Shown here in pieces: positions 1 to 8,305 of a stretch of DNA of 15,971 bases. The stretch is taken from contig JADHLS010000028.1 in NCBI GenBank assembly GCA_016780605.1, forward strand, positions 1 through 15,971, given 5' to 3'. The notes under the pieces are model-generated. The model did no database searches. It was given only the letters and a program-made list of their open reading frames with translations, and had not been told where the DNA came from. Positions within the stretch are counted from its first letter, which is position 1. The number at the start of each line of letters is the position of its first letter. This DNA is from Reyranella sp. (lineage in GTDB: Bacteria; Pseudomonadota; Alphaproteobacteria; Reyranellales; Reyranellaceae). The position numbers were made by a program, and so were the translations under genes.

Positions 1-677
1 AGCGCGAAGGCCGCGTGCAGGTCTCGCTGATGGCCGAGCTGTCGTGCGTCGGTTGGGCCGAGCGGTTCCTGATTCCCGCCTTCGTGTATTTCTTCCAGAT
101 GCTCTATCCCTTCGGCTGGGTGGGGCGCAGCGATCGCCGCACCGCCGCGGCGGCGGGCGGCTGCACGCTGGTGCAACGGCAGGCGCTGGAGCGCGCCGGC
201 GGCATCGCCGCCATCCGCTCCGAGATCATCGACGATTGTGCGCTGGCCCGGCGCCTGAAGCAGCAGGGGCCGATCTGGCTCGGCCTGACGCGGCGCGCCA
301 CCAGCTTGCGTCCCTATGGCGGTTTCCTGAAGATCGGCCGCATGATCTCGCGCTCGGCCTACGCCCAGCTCGGCTACTCGCCCGTCGCGCTCGCGGGCAC
401 CATCGTCGGCATGGCCCTGATCTACGTCGCGCCGCCGCTGCTCGCTCTGTTCGCCGAAGGGCCCGCGCGCTGGCTGGGGCTGGCGGCCTGGCTCATCATG
501 GCGGTCACCTTCCAGCCGATGCTGCGCTTCTATCGCCGCTCGCCCTTGTGGGGGCTGGCGCTTCCCGCCATCGGCGCGGCCTATGCCGGCTTCACCCTGC
601 AGTCGGCGCTCGATTTCTGGCGCGGGTGCGGCGGGCTGTGGAAGGGCCGGGTGCAGGCCATGGCGGGTGACGCGTGA
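1..677 (+). CDS. hpnB: Hopene-associated glycosyltransferase HpnB, C-terminal part (5' end outside window)
   Basis: This is the C-terminal 224 or so residues of a family 2 glycosyltransferase, read from position 3 with no stop until TGA at 675-677. The visible part matches my memory of HpnB: the block AFVYFFQMLYPFGWVG, then RTAAAAGGCTLVQR, then the acidic motif IIDDCALARRLKQQG, typical of the acceptor/catalytic end of GT2 enzymes. At least two hydrophobic segments follow (around VALAGTIVGMALIYVAPPLL and WLGLAAWLIMAVTF), so it is probably inner-membrane anchored with a cytoplasmic catalytic domain. HpnB proteins are about 380-400 residues, so roughly 40% is missing upstream. The family is tied to hopanoid loci, but its substrate is not firmly known. 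The stop overlaps the hpnC start (GTGA), so it is the first visible gene of the operon. A valine codon at 15 could be misread as a start, but the frame stays open to the window edge. Confidence 0.9.
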   Translation, partial: REGRVQVSLMAELSCVGWAERFLIPAFVYFFQMLYPFGWVGRSDRRTAAAAGGCTLVQRQALERAGGIAAIRSEIIDDCALARRLKQQGPIWLGLTRRATSLRPYGGFLKIGRMISRSAYAQLGYSPVALAGTIVGMALIYVAPPLLALFAEGPARWLGLAAWLIMAVTFQPMLRFYRRSPLWGLALPAIGAAYAGFTLQSALDFWRGCGGLWKGRVQAMAGDA

Positions 678-1555
678 CCGCCGGCGAACTCTCCTCCGGC
701 AAGGGCCATCGCGACGAGAACTTCCCGGTGGCCTCGCGCCTGGTGCGCGCCGAGCTGCGCCCGACCATCCTCGCCTTCTACCGTTTCGCGCGCGCCGCCG
801 ACGACGTCGCCGACCATCCGACGGCAGCGGCCGAGCACAAGCTCGGCGAGCTCGATCGCCTGGAGGCAGGCTTGCGCGGCGAAGCCGGTGCGAGCAGCGA
901 GGGCGAGGCTCTGCACGCCGCCCTGCAGGCGCGCGGCCTGACGGACCGCCATGCGCTCGATCTGCTGGAGGCGTTCCGGCGCGACGTCACCAAGCGGCGC
1001 TACGCCGACTGGGCCGACCTGATGGATTACTGTCGCTATTCGGCATCGCCCGTCGGCCGCTTCGTGCTCGATCTGCATGGTGAGGCGGCGGCACTGTGGC
1101 CGCTGAACGACGCGCTCTGCAATGCGCTGCAGGTGATCAACCATCTGCAGGATTGCGCCAAGGACTATCGCGATCTCGACCGCGTCTACATTCCGCTCGA
1201 TGTGCTGGATGCCCAAGGTCTGACGGTCGAAGCGCTGGCCGAGCGACACGCTACCCCGAAGTTGCGCGACGTCATCACAGGCCTGGCACGCCGCACGGCA
1301 ACCCTTCTCGACCAATCGCGGCCCTTCGCCGATCGCATCGCCGATCGCAGGCTCGCCCTCGAAGTCGGCGTCATCCAGGCGCTGGCCGACAGTTTGGTGC
1401 ATCGCCTTGAGCGGCGCGATCCGCTGTCTGAGCGCGTCCATCATCATGCCGTGGAAGCCGCGGGCCTCGCGCTGCGCGGCAGCCTCGGTGTCGCGCTCCG
1501 GCGTTTGGGGCGGATGTTCGGCTCCCAACCCGGTTTGCACGGCAGCCAGGGATGA
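674..1555 (+). CDS. hpnC: Hydroxysqualene synthase HpnC
   Basis: This is a 293-residue member of the trans-isoprenyl diphosphate synthase/squalene-phytoene synthase family. In the HpnCDE pathway, HpnC converts presqualene diphosphate to hydroxysqualene with loss of diphosphate. The N-terminus carries the HpnC-like ENFPVASRLV block (about residues 15-24). The first aspartate-rich motif, DDVAD, is at 43-47 and the second, QDCAKD, at 159-164, inside NHLQDCAKDYRDLDR; both bind Mg2+-diphosphate. The GTG start at 674 is chosen because it overlaps the hpnB stop as GTGA and gives the family's usual length. The gene ends in an ATGA overlap with hpnD, so the two paralogous synthases are probably translated in coupled fashion. 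The start codon is the only uncertain point. No signal peptide or clear membrane segment is seen, consistent with a cytoplasmic or membrane-peripheral enzyme. Confidence 0.95.
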   Translation: MTAGELSSGKGHRDENFPVASRLVRAELRPTILAFYRFARAADDVADHPTAAAEHKLGELDRLEAGLRGEAGASSEGEALHAALQARGLTDRHALDLLEAFRRDVTKRRYADWADLMDYCRYSASPVGRFVLDLHGEAAALWPLNDALCNALQVINHLQDCAKDYRDLDRVYIPLDVLDAQGLTVEALAERHATPKLRDVITGLARRTATLLDQSRPFADRIADRRLALEVGVIQALADSLVHRLERRDPLSERVHHHAVEAAGLALRGSLGVALRRLGRMFGSQPGLHGSQG

Positions 1556-2409
1556 CCGCGGCCTCATCCACGCCCGAGCAATCCGACGTCGCCGCACTGC
1601 AGGCGCGCATCTCCGGCAGTTCGTTCTACACCGCCATGCGCCTCATGCCGAAGGTCGAGCGCGAGGCGATGTTCGCGATCTACATGTTCTGCCGCCTGGT
1701 CGACGACATCGCCGACGACGGCACGCGACCGCGTCCCGCGCGCGCCGAGGCGCTGGCCGCGTGGCGCCGCGATCTCGACGACCTCTATGCCGGTCGCCCC
1801 GCCGGACAGGCGAGTTTCCTGCAGGAGCCGGTGAAAGCCTTCGGCCTGAAGCAGTCCGATTTCCTCGACGTGATCCACGGCATGGAGATGGATGTCGCCG
1901 AGGATATCCGCGCGCCCGATCTCGCCACCTTGGGCCTCTATTGCGATCGCGTCGCCGTCGCCGTCGGCCGCCTCTCGGTCCGCGTCTTCGGCATGGACGA
2001 GGCGCCCGGCAACGAGCTGGCCCATCACCTCGGACGCGCCCTGCAGCTCACCAACATCCTGCGCGACCTCGACGAAGATGCCGAGATCGGCCGCCTCTAC
2101 CTGCCGCGCGAGCTGCTGAGCGAGGCCGGCATCGAGTCGACGGACCCGCGCACCGTCATCGGCGATCCACGAGTCGATCGCGCCTGCCGCGCGCTCGTCT
2201 CGCAGGCAATCGAGCACTTCACGGCGGCGGATCGCGTGATGCGGTCGAGGCCGCGCGGCCGCCTGCTGGCGCCGCGGCTGATGGGGGCGGTCTATCGCGC
2301 CCTGCTGCAGCAGATGCTGGCCGATGGCTGGGCGCCGCCGCGCCGTCGCGCCCGTCTCAGCAAGCCGCATCTGCTCTACCTGATCATCCGCTGCAGCGTG
2401 TTCGGATGA
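1552..2409 (+). CDS. hpnD: Presqualene diphosphate synthase HpnD
   Basis: This is a 285-residue squalene/phytoene synthase family protein. HpnD condenses two farnesyl diphosphates head to head into presqualene diphosphate, the first committed step from FPP towards squalene. It has the HpnD-like entry SGSSFYTAMRLMPKVERE (about residues 21-38), the first aspartate-rich motif DDIAD at 51-55, and the second, RDLDED (D172 and D176), within NILRDLDEDAEIGRLYLP. The ATG at 1552 overlaps the hpnC stop as ATGA. The stop in turn overlaps the hpnE start as ATGA, so hpnC, hpnD and hpnE are coupled at both joints. The sequence differs clearly from its neighbour HpnC in the N-terminal signature and in the second motif (RDLDED against QDCAKD), which supports the assignment of the two roles. 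Confidence 0.95.
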   Translation: MTAASSTPEQSDVAALQARISGSSFYTAMRLMPKVEREAMFAIYMFCRLVDDIADDGTRPRPARAEALAAWRRDLDDLYAGRPAGQASFLQEPVKAFGLKQSDFLDVIHGMEMDVAEDIRAPDLATLGLYCDRVAVAVGRLSVRVFGMDEAPGNELAHHLGRALQLTNILRDLDEDAEIGRLYLPRELLSEAGIESTDPRTVIGDPRVDRACRALVSQAIEHFTAADRVMRSRPRGRLLAPRLMGAVYRALLQQMLADGWAPPRRRARLSKPHLLYLIIRCSVFG

Positions 2410-3650
2410 CCGTTCACGTCATCGGCGCCGGGCTGGCCGGGCTATCGGCCGCCGTGGCCCTGGCTGGCCGCGGCCAGCGCGTCGTCGTCTCCGAAGCGGC
2501 AAAGCAGGCGGGCGGCCGTTGCCGCTCCTATCACGACAGCCAGCTCGACAAGACGATCGACAACGGCAATCACCTGGTGCTCTCGGGCAACGGCGCGGTG
2601 ACCCGTTACCTGAGCGACATCGGCGCCAGCGACCGGCTCGCGGGGCCCGACCACGCAGAATTCACCTTCCTGGATTTGCAGCTGGGTCGGCGCTGGACGA
2701 TCAGTCCCAACGACGGGCCCGTCCCGTGGTGGATCCTGCGGGCGAGCCGCCGGGTGCCGGGCACGTATGTGCGCGATTACCTCGCCCTGCTGACCTTGTT
2801 GTGGCGCCATCCCGGCCGGCGCATCGACCAGATCGTTCGCCGCGACACGGTGCTGTGGGAGAAGTTCCTGCGGCCTGTCTTGGTGTCGGCCCTGAACACC
2901 GCGCCCGAGGAGGCCTCGGCCGACCTCGCCGGCGCCATCGTGCGCGAGACCCTGGCCAAGGGCGGGCGCCACATGCGACCGCTGGTCGCCTCGCCCAGCC
3001 TCGCCGCAGCCTTCATCGATCCCGCCCTCGATCGGCTGCAGCGCGCCGGCGCGGAGATTCGGTTCGGCCGCTCGCTGCGCGCCATCACGTTTGCGGAGGG
3101 CAGGGTGGCCGGCTTGGCCTTCGATGAGGAACAGGAGGCGCTGCAGCCTGACGATCGCGTGATCCTGGCGGTGCCGCCATGGGCTGCCCAGAAGATGCTG
3201 CCCGGCCTCGACGCGCCCGACTCGTTCCGCGCCATCCTCAACGCCCATTTCCGTGTCATGCCGCCGGCCAATGCCAAGCCCATGGTCGGCCTGATCGGCG
3301 GCACGGCGGAATGGGTGTTTGCCTTCCACGATCGCCTCTCCGTCACCGTCAGCGCCGCCGATCATCTCATGGACCGTGAAGCCGACGACCTCGCCCGGTT
3401 GCTGTGGCGCGACGTCTCGGTGGTCCACGATCTCACCGGTCCGGTGCCGCCCTGCCGCATCGTCAAGGAAAAGCGCGCCACCTTTGCAGCGACCCCGGCG
3501 CAGGCGGCGCGCCGGCCGGTTGCGCGCACGGCGTGGTCCAACCTGTTCCTCGCCGGCGACTGGACCGATACCGGTCTGCCCGCGACCATCGAGGGCGCCA
3601 TCCGGTCGGGCAACACCGCCGCCAACCTTGCGTATCCCCATGCCCGATAG
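2406..3650 (+). CDS. hpnE: Hydroxysqualene dehydroxylase HpnE (FAD-dependent)
   Basis: This is a 414-residue FAD-dependent amine oxidase/phytoene desaturase-type protein. HpnE reduces hydroxysqualene to squalene, the third step of the HpnCDE route. The N-terminal Rossmann motif GAGLAG is at residues 7-12, followed by the acidic ribose-binding end of the second strand and GGRCRSY. The C-terminal FAD-binding block reads LFLAGDWTDTGLPATIEGAI, typical of this fold. The frame is open from 1407, inside hpnC, but the ATG at 2406 is the true start: it makes the ATGA overlap with hpnD and puts the dinucleotide-binding strand (TVHVIGAG) right at the N-terminus. The gene ends at TAG 3648-3650, 11 nt inside shc. 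Older annotations call this family a squalene-associated desaturase. Confidence 0.94.
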   Translation: MTVHVIGAGLAGLSAAVALAGRGQRVVVSEAAKQAGGRCRSYHDSQLDKTIDNGNHLVLSGNGAVTRYLSDIGASDRLAGPDHAEFTFLDLQLGRRWTISPNDGPVPWWILRASRRVPGTYVRDYLALLTLLWRHPGRRIDQIVRRDTVLWEKFLRPVLVSALNTAPEEASADLAGAIVRETLAKGGRHMRPLVASPSLAAAFIDPALDRLQRAGAEIRFGRSLRAITFAEGRVAGLAFDEEQEALQPDDRVILAVPPWAAQKMLPGLDAPDSFRAILNAHFRVMPPANAKPMVGLIGGTAEWVFAFHDRLSVTVSAADHLMDREADDLARLLWRDVSVVHDLTGPVPPCRIVKEKRATFAATPAQAARRPVARTAWSNLFLAGDWTDTGLPATIEGAIRSGNTAANLAYPHAR

Positions 3651-5586
3651 CACCTCGACCCTTCCCGACGGCCTCGACGCCGACATCGACCGCGCCACCC
3701 AGGCGCTGCTCGATCGTCAGCGCGCCGACGGCCACTGGGTGTTCGAGCTGGAGGCCGACGCCACCATCCCCTCGGAATACATCCTGCTGCGCCACTATCT
3801 CGGCGAGCCGGAGGATCTCGAGCTCGAGCGCAAGATCGGCGTCTATCTGCGCCGCATCCAGGGCGCGCATGGCGGCTGGCCGTTGTTCCATGACGGCGCC
3901 TTCGACATCAGCGCGTCGGTGAAGGCCTATTTCTGCCTGAAGATGGTCGGCGACAGTCCCGATGCGCCGCACATGGCCAAGGCGCGGGCCGCGATATTGG
4001 CGCATGGCGGCGCCGAGCAGGCCAACGTCTTCACCCGCATCATGCTGGCCCAGTTCGGCCAGCTCTCGTGGGCGCATGTGCCGACCATGCCGGTCGAGAT
4101 CATCCTGCTGCCGCGCTGGTTCCCCATCCATCTGTCGCGCATGTCCTACTGGGCGCGCACCGTCATCGTGCCGTTGCTGGTGCTGGCGGCCCTGCGCAAG
4201 CGCGCGCGCAATCCGCGCGGCATCGAGATCCAGGAGCTCTTCGCCACGGCAAGCCGCGCCGAGCGTCGGGTGGCGGCGCACGCCCATCGCGGCTGGGCGC
4301 TGTTCTTCAACAGCCTCGATCGCGTGCTGAAGCTGGTCGAACCGCTGTGGCCCAGGAGGATGCGCCAACGCGCCATCGATCGCTGCGTCGCCTTCACCAC
4401 CGAACGGCTGAACGGCGAGGATGGGCTCGGCGCCATCTATCCCGCCATGGCCAACTCGGTGATGATGTTCGACGCGCTGGGCTATCCCAATGATCATCCC
4501 GACTATGCCATCGCCCGCCGCTCGCTCGACAAGCTTCTGGTGATCCGTGAGGACGAGGCCTATTGCCAGCCCTGCGTGTCGCCTGTGTGGGACACCGTGC
4601 TCGCCGCCCAGGCCATGCTCGAGGTGCAGGAGGACAAGACCGACGCCGCAGCCCTGCGCGGGCTTGCCTGGCTTAAGCCGCTGCAGGAGCTGGAGGCGAA
4701 GGGCGACTGGAGCGAGCGCCGGCCCGACGTGCGGCCTGGGGGCTGGGCCTTCCAGTACCGCAATGCCCACTATCCCGATCTCGACGATACCGCCGTCGTC
4801 GTCATGGCGATGGATCGCGCGCAGCGCCAGAGCAAGGCAGCCAAGGGCTACGACCAGCCGATCGCGCGCGGCACCGAATGGATCGTGGGCCTGCAGAGCG
4901 GCAACGGCGGCTGGGCCGCCTTCGACGCCGACAATGTCGACCACTACCTGAACAACATCCCATTCGCCGATCACGGCGCTCTGCTCGATCCGCCGACCGC
5001 CGATGTCAGCGCGCGCTGCCTCAGCATGCTGGCCCAGCTCGGCAAGGGCCCGGCCGATCCCGTGTTCCGCGCCGGCCTCGACTATCTCGAGCGCGATCAG
5101 ATGGCCGACGGCAGCTGGTTCGGCCGCTGGGGCGTCAACTACATCTACGGCACCTGGTCGGCGCTGTGTGCGCTCGGCGCCGCTGGCTTCGATCGCACGC
5201 GGCCCAGCGTCGCCAAGGCCGCCGACTGGCTGGTCGCGATCCAGAACGCCGACGGCGGCTGGGGCGAGGACTGCACCAGCTACAAGCTCGACTATCGCGG
5301 CTACGAGCCCGCACCCTCGACCGCCTCGCAGACCGCGTGGGCGCTGCTTGGCCTCATGATGGCGGGCGAGGTCGATCATCCCGCGGTCGAGCGCGGCATC
5401 GCCTGGTTGCGCCAGAACCAGGGCGCCGACGGGCTGTGGCGCCAGGATCACTACACCGGCGGCGGCTTCCCGCGCGTTTTCTACCTGCGCTACCACGGCT
5501 ATCCCGCCTACTTCCCGCTATGGGCGCTGGCCCGCTACCGCAACCTGCGCCGCACCAACAGCCGGCGCGTCGGCTGGGGCATGTGA
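3640..5586 (+). CDS. shc: Squalene-hopene cyclase
   Basis: This is a 648-residue class II triterpene cyclase that turns squalene into hopene and hopanol at the inner membrane, the defining step of the hopanoid pathway (also called hpnF). The catalytic motif DLDDTA lies at residues 380-385; its central aspartate, D382, corresponds to the general acid (Asp376 in the Alicyclobacillus enzyme). Repeated QW motifs start at Q419 (QSGNGGW), Q487 (QMADGSW), Q535 (QNADGGW) and Q594 (QGADGLW), with an N-terminal copy in QRADGHWVFEL. The C-terminus has the usual RVFYLRYHGYPAYFPLWALA block. The length is normal for bacterial SHC. The ATG at 3640 is chosen over the frame's opening at 3319 because it begins just before the conserved cyclase N-terminus and gives an 11-nt overlap with hpnE. 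I see no clear Shine-Dalgarno sequence, so translation probably depends on coupling. Confidence 0.97.
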   Translation: MPDSTSTLPDGLDADIDRATQALLDRQRADGHWVFELEADATIPSEYILLRHYLGEPEDLELERKIGVYLRRIQGAHGGWPLFHDGAFDISASVKAYFCLKMVGDSPDAPHMAKARAAILAHGGAEQANVFTRIMLAQFGQLSWAHVPTMPVEIILLPRWFPIHLSRMSYWARTVIVPLLVLAALRKRARNPRGIEIQELFATASRAERRVAAHAHRGWALFFNSLDRVLKLVEPLWPRRMRQRAIDRCVAFTTERLNGEDGLGAIYPAMANSVMMFDALGYPNDHPDYAIARRSLDKLLVIREDEAYCQPCVSPVWDTVLAAQAMLEVQEDKTDAAALRGLAWLKPLQELEAKGDWSERRPDVRPGGWAFQYRNAHYPDLDDTAVVVMAMDRAQRQSKAAKGYDQPIARGTEWIVGLQSGNGGWAAFDADNVDHYLNNIPFADHGALLDPPTADVSARCLSMLAQLGKGPADPVFRAGLDYLERDQMADGSWFGRWGVNYIYGTWSALCALGAAGFDRTRPSVAKAADWLVAIQNADGGWGEDCTSYKLDYRGYEPAPSTASQTAWALLGLMMAGEVDHPAVERGIAWLRQNQGADGLWRQDHYTGGGFPRVFYLRYHGYPAYFPLWALARYRNLRRTNSRRVGWGM

Positions 5587-6218
5587 CGATCCTCGCGGTC
5601 TGCGGCTTGCAACGCGAGCGGCGCATCCTCAGCGGGCCCGGCGTCGAGGTCGCGGTCGGCGCAGGCGATCTCGATCGTCTCACCGTCGGCAAACGCGGCG
5701 TGATCAGCATCGGCATTGCCGGTGCGTTGGCGCCGGGACTGCAGCCCGGCACCTGGGTGGTGGCGGCGGCCGTCCGGGATGGCAATGACCTGCTGCCGAC
5801 CGATTCCGACTGGACCGCCCGGCTGATCGCGCGCTTGCCGGCAGCCGAACGCGGCACGCTGCTGGGACTGGATGCTGTTGCCGCGACGGCAGCGCAGAAA
5901 GCAGAGCTGCATCGAAAGAGCGGCGCCATCGCCGTCGACATGGAGACCCACCTCGCGGCCCGTGTGGCCCGTCGGCATGGCCTGCCATTCGCCGCCGCGC
6001 GCGTGATCTCCGACGCCGCTCAGCGCACCCTGCCGCCGGCCGCGCGAGTCGGCATGCGGCTGGACGGCGGCGTGGATCTCCTCGCTGTCTTCGGTTCGCT
6101 GCTGGCCCAACCCTGGCAGCTACCGGCGCTGATGCGCACGGCCTGGGAGGCCGAGCGGGCCTTCCGCGCGCTACTCCGCGGCCACCGGATGCTGGGTCCC
6201 GGACTCGCCGGTTCCTGA
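5583..6218 (+). CDS. hpnG: Hopanoid-associated phosphorylase/nucleosidase HpnG
   Basis: This is a 211-residue member of the purine nucleoside phosphorylase (PNP/UDP) family. HpnG releases adenine from adenosylhopane, giving ribosylhopane or its phosphorylated form on the way to bacteriohopanetetrol. Supporting features are the short N-terminal strand TILAVCGLQRE, the glycine-rich segment VISIGIAGALAPGLQPG, and AVDMETH (V118-D119-M120-E121), which is the family's ribose-contacting motif, followed by RVISDAA. The frame is open from 4878, but the GTG at 5583 is the real start because it overlaps the shc stop as GTGA and places the first family strand at the N-terminus. The last 48 nt overlap the oppositely oriented end of hpnH. 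The C-terminus, GPGLAGS, and the stop codon are supplied by the 15-bp tandem repeat at 6195-6239. Confidence 0.92.
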   Translation: MTILAVCGLQRERRILSGPGVEVAVGAGDLDRLTVGKRGVISIGIAGALAPGLQPGTWVVAAAVRDGNDLLPTDSDWTARLIARLPAAERGTLLGLDAVAATAAQKAELHRKSGAIAVDMETHLAARVARRHGLPFAAARVISDAAQRTLPPAARVGMRLDGGVDLLAVFGSLLAQPWQLPALMRTAWEAERAFRALLRGHRMLGPGLAGS

Positions 6219-7349
6219 CTTGCCGCCCCCTGACTTGCCAGCGCGTATCTCGTCAAGCTTGCGCTCGACATGGCCGGAGAACATGTACTCGGCCCGGCGC
6301 TGGCCCTCGAGCGGGATGTCCTTGGCCATCGCACCCTCGGTGCGCACGCCGCCCAGCGCGACTGCCGCGGCTTTCCAGGGCCGGCGCACCATGTCCTTCA
6401 CCGCCGAGGCCTCGAAGCCGCAATGGACCATGCAGTCGGCGCACTTCTCGTACTTGCCGACGCCGTATTTGTCCCACTCGGTGGTTTCCATCAGCTCGCG
6501 GAAGGTCTTGGCGTAGCCTTCGCCCAACAGGTAGCAGGGCTTCTGCCAGCCGAAGACGGTGCGTGTGGGATTGCCCCACGGCGTGCACTGATAGGTCTCG
6601 TTGCCGGCCAGGAAGTTCAGGAAGTTGATCGACTGGCTGAACGGCCAGGCGCGCCCGCCGCGGCCGCGCGCCAGGATGCCGCGGAACAGCTCCTTGGTCT
6701 TGGTGCGGTTGAGGAAATGCTGCTGGTCGGGCGCCCGCTCGTAGGCGTAGCCCGGCGAGACGGTGATGCCATCGAGCCCCAGCGCCTTCATGTCGTCGAG
6801 GAAGGAAGCGACCTCGGCCGGATCGGCGTCGTTGAACAGCGTGCAGTTGATGCTGACGCGGAAGCCCTTGGCCTTGGCGAGCTTGATCGCCTCGACCGCC
6901 TTGTCGTAGGTGCCCTGCTGGCACACCGACTTGTCGTGCATCGCCTTGTTGCCGTCGAGATGGATCGACCAGGTGAACGAGGGATGCGGCTTGTAGTCGT
7001 CGATCTTCTTGGCGAGCAGCAACGCGTTGGTGCACAGGATCACGAACTTCTTGCGCTCGAGGAAGCCCGTCACGATCTTGGGCATCTCGCGATGCAGCAG
7101 CGGCTCGCCGCCCGCGATCGACACCACCGGCGCGCCGCACTCGTCGATCGCCGTCATGCAGTCGTCGTAGGAGAGGCGTTGGTCGAGGATCTCGGCCGGA
7201 TAATCGATCTTGCCGCAGCCGGCGCAGGCGAGATTGCAGCGGAACAGCGGCTCCAGCATCAGCACCAGCGGATAGCGTTCGCGGCCGCTGAGATGCTGGC
7301 GGAGAAGATAGCCGCCGATGCGCGCGGCCTGATGGAGTGGAATACCCAT
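6171..7349 (-). CDS. hpnH: Adenosylhopane synthase HpnH (radical SAM)
   Basis: This is a 392-residue radical SAM enzyme. HpnH adds the 5'-deoxyadenosyl radical to hopene (diploptene) to give adenosylhopane, the first extended C35 hopanoid. The [4Fe-4S]/SAM motif CNLACAGC uses C38, C42 and C45, followed by the SAM-binding SIAGGEPLLHREM. The C-terminal half has the family's extra cysteines, including C303-x2-C306-x3-C310 (CADCMVHC), in what I take to be the DUF3463 region; these may bind a second metal centre, but that is inference. The ATG at 7349 is preceded by a weak AGGTAAAG and lies 8 nt after the ispH stop, so the two form an operon. The C-terminal tail is odd: three pentapeptides of the form G-[K/E]-S-G-[G/T], encoded by the tandem repeat at 6195-6239, then QHPVAAE. 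The gene converges on hpnG and overlaps it by 48 nt. Confidence 0.95.
   Translation of the reverse strand: MGIPLHQAARIGGYLLRQHLSGRERYPLVLMLEPLFRCNLACAGCGKIDYPAEILDQRLSYDDCMTAIDECGAPVVSIAGGEPLLHREMPKIVTGFLERKKFVILCTNALLLAKKIDDYKPHPSFTWSIHLDGNKAMHDKSVCQQGTYDKAVEAIKLAKAKGFRVSINCTLFNDADPAEVASFLDDMKALGLDGITVSPGYAYERAPDQQHFLNRTKTKELFRGILARGRGGRAWPFSQSINFLNFLAGNETYQCTPWGNPTRTVFGWQKPCYLLGEGYAKTFRELMETTEWDKYGVGKYEKCADCMVHCGFEASAVKDMVRRPWKAAAVALGGVRTEGAMAKDIPLEGQRRAEYMFSGHVERKLDEIRAGKSGGGKSGTGESGTQHPVAAE
6195..6239. repeat. Three-copy 15-bp tandem repeat within the hpnG/hpnH overlap
   Basis: Three adjacent 15-bp units lie at 6195-6209, 6210-6224 and 6225-6239. Units 2 and 3 share an exact 11-bp core, cctgacttgcc (6214-6224 and 6229-6239); unit 1 has diverged. 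On the minus strand each unit encodes one pentapeptide of the HpnH tail (GKSGG, GKSGT, GESGT). On the plus strand, units 1 and 2 give the last residues of HpnG, whose TGA (6216-6218) falls within unit 2. The arrangement suggests slippage or duplication that extended the HpnH C-terminus and set where HpnG ends. Confidence 0.85.
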
Positions 7350-7357
7350 GACTTTAC

Positions 7358-8296
7358 CTAAGAAACCGTTTCCTTCGTTCTGAGCTCGGCCGGCAGCCGG
7401 AACTCGATGTTCTCCTGCACGCCGTCCATCTGCTCGACCTCGACCTTGCCGTGCCGGCGCAGCGCCTCGATGACGTCGAGCACCAGCTCCTCAGGCGCCG
7501 ACGCGCCGGCGGTCAGGCCGACGGCCTTCACGCCCTCGAGCCACTTGGGATCGAGCTCGCTGCCGTCCGAGATCAGGTAGCTCGGCAGTCCCTGCTCGAT
7601 GCCGATCTCGCGCAGGCGGTTGGAGTTGGAGCTGTTGCGGCTGCCGACCACCAGCAGCAGGTCGACCACCGCGCAGAGCTCGCGCACGGCGGACTGGCGA
7701 TGCTGGGTCGCATAGCAGATGTCGGCGACGTCAGGGCCTTCGAGATCGGTGAACCGCGCCTGCAGGGCGGCGATCACGCCGCGCGTGTCGTCGACGCTGA
7801 GCGTGGTTTGCGTCACGTAGGCGACCGGGGCGTCGTTGGGCAGCTGCAGCCGCGCCACGTCCTCGACGGTCGACACGAGATGGATCGGCGCGCTCACCTG
7901 GCCGATGGTGCCCTCGACCTCGGGATGGCCGGCATGGCCGATCAGGATCAGGGTGCGGCCGCGCGAGGCGTAGCGCTTGCCCTGCAGGTGCACCTTGGAG
8001 ACCAGCGGACAGGTCGCATCGAGCACGGGCAGGCCGCGCGACTTGGCTTCGTCGATGATCGACTGGGCCACACCGTGGGCGCTGAAGATCGTCACCGCGC
8101 CGTCGGGAATCTCGTCCAGCTCCTCGACGAACACCGCGCCCATGCGCTCGAGCCGCTCGACGACATGGCGATTGTGTACGATTTCGTGCCGAACGTAGAC
8201 CGGGGCGCCGAACTTCTCGAGCGAGCGCTCGACGATCTCGATTGCGCGCACCACGCCCGCACAAAAACCTCGGGGCTGCGCCATGATTACCCGCAT
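7358..8296 (-). CDS. ispH: 4-hydroxy-3-methylbut-2-enyl diphosphate reductase IspH (LytB)
   Basis: This is a 312-residue IspH. It catalyses the last step of the MEP pathway, the reduction of HMBPP to IPP and DMAPP by an iron-sulfur cluster, in the cytoplasm. The three conserved cluster cysteines are visible: C12 in RGFCAGV, C96 in DATCPLV and C194 in DICYATQ. Other family blocks are [41 protein letters not shown] and TAGASAPE. The ATG at 8296 is favoured over one four codons later because GAGGAG lies 9 nt upstream. The stop is 8 nt before hpnH, so the gene supplying isoprenoid precursor heads the operon with the adenosylhopane synthase. It is divergent from dxs across 8297-8558. Length and motifs are normal; nothing suggests a degenerate paralogue. 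Confidence 0.97.
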   Translation of the reverse strand: MRVIMAQPRGFCAGVVRAIEIVERSLEKFGAPVYVRHEIVHNRHVVERLERMGAVFVEELDEIPDGAVTIFSAHGVAQSIIDEAKSRGLPVLDATCPLVSKVHLQGKRYASRGRTLILIGHAGHPEVEGTIGQVSAPIHLVSTVEDVARLQLPNDAPVAYVTQTTLSVDDTRGVIAALQARFTDLEGPDVADICYATQHRQSAVRELCAVVDLLLVVGSRNSSNSNRLREIGIEQGLPSYLISDGSELDPKWLEGVKAVGLTAGASAPEELVLDVIEALRRHGKVEVEQMDGVQENIEFRLPAELRTKETVS

Positions 8297-8305
8297 CCAG
8301 ATCTA

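Noticed and set aside
1407..2405. Upstream extension of the hpnE frame to 1407
   Set aside because: The extension runs through hpnC and hpnD in another frame and is Arg-rich. The ATG at 2406 gives the FAD-binding N-terminus and the ATGA overlap.
3319..3639. Upstream extension of the shc frame to 3319
   Set aside because: It overlaps the conserved C-terminal FAD block of hpnE. The ATG at 3640 immediately precedes the conserved cyclase N-terminus.
3463..5496. Very long open frame on the minus strand (677 codons) opposite hpnE and shc
   Set aside because: It is the antisense shadow of a GC-rich, strongly codon-biased coding strand. The translation has low-complexity Ala/Gly/Val/Arg composition, no recognisable motif, and conflicts with an unmistakable squalene-hopene cyclase.
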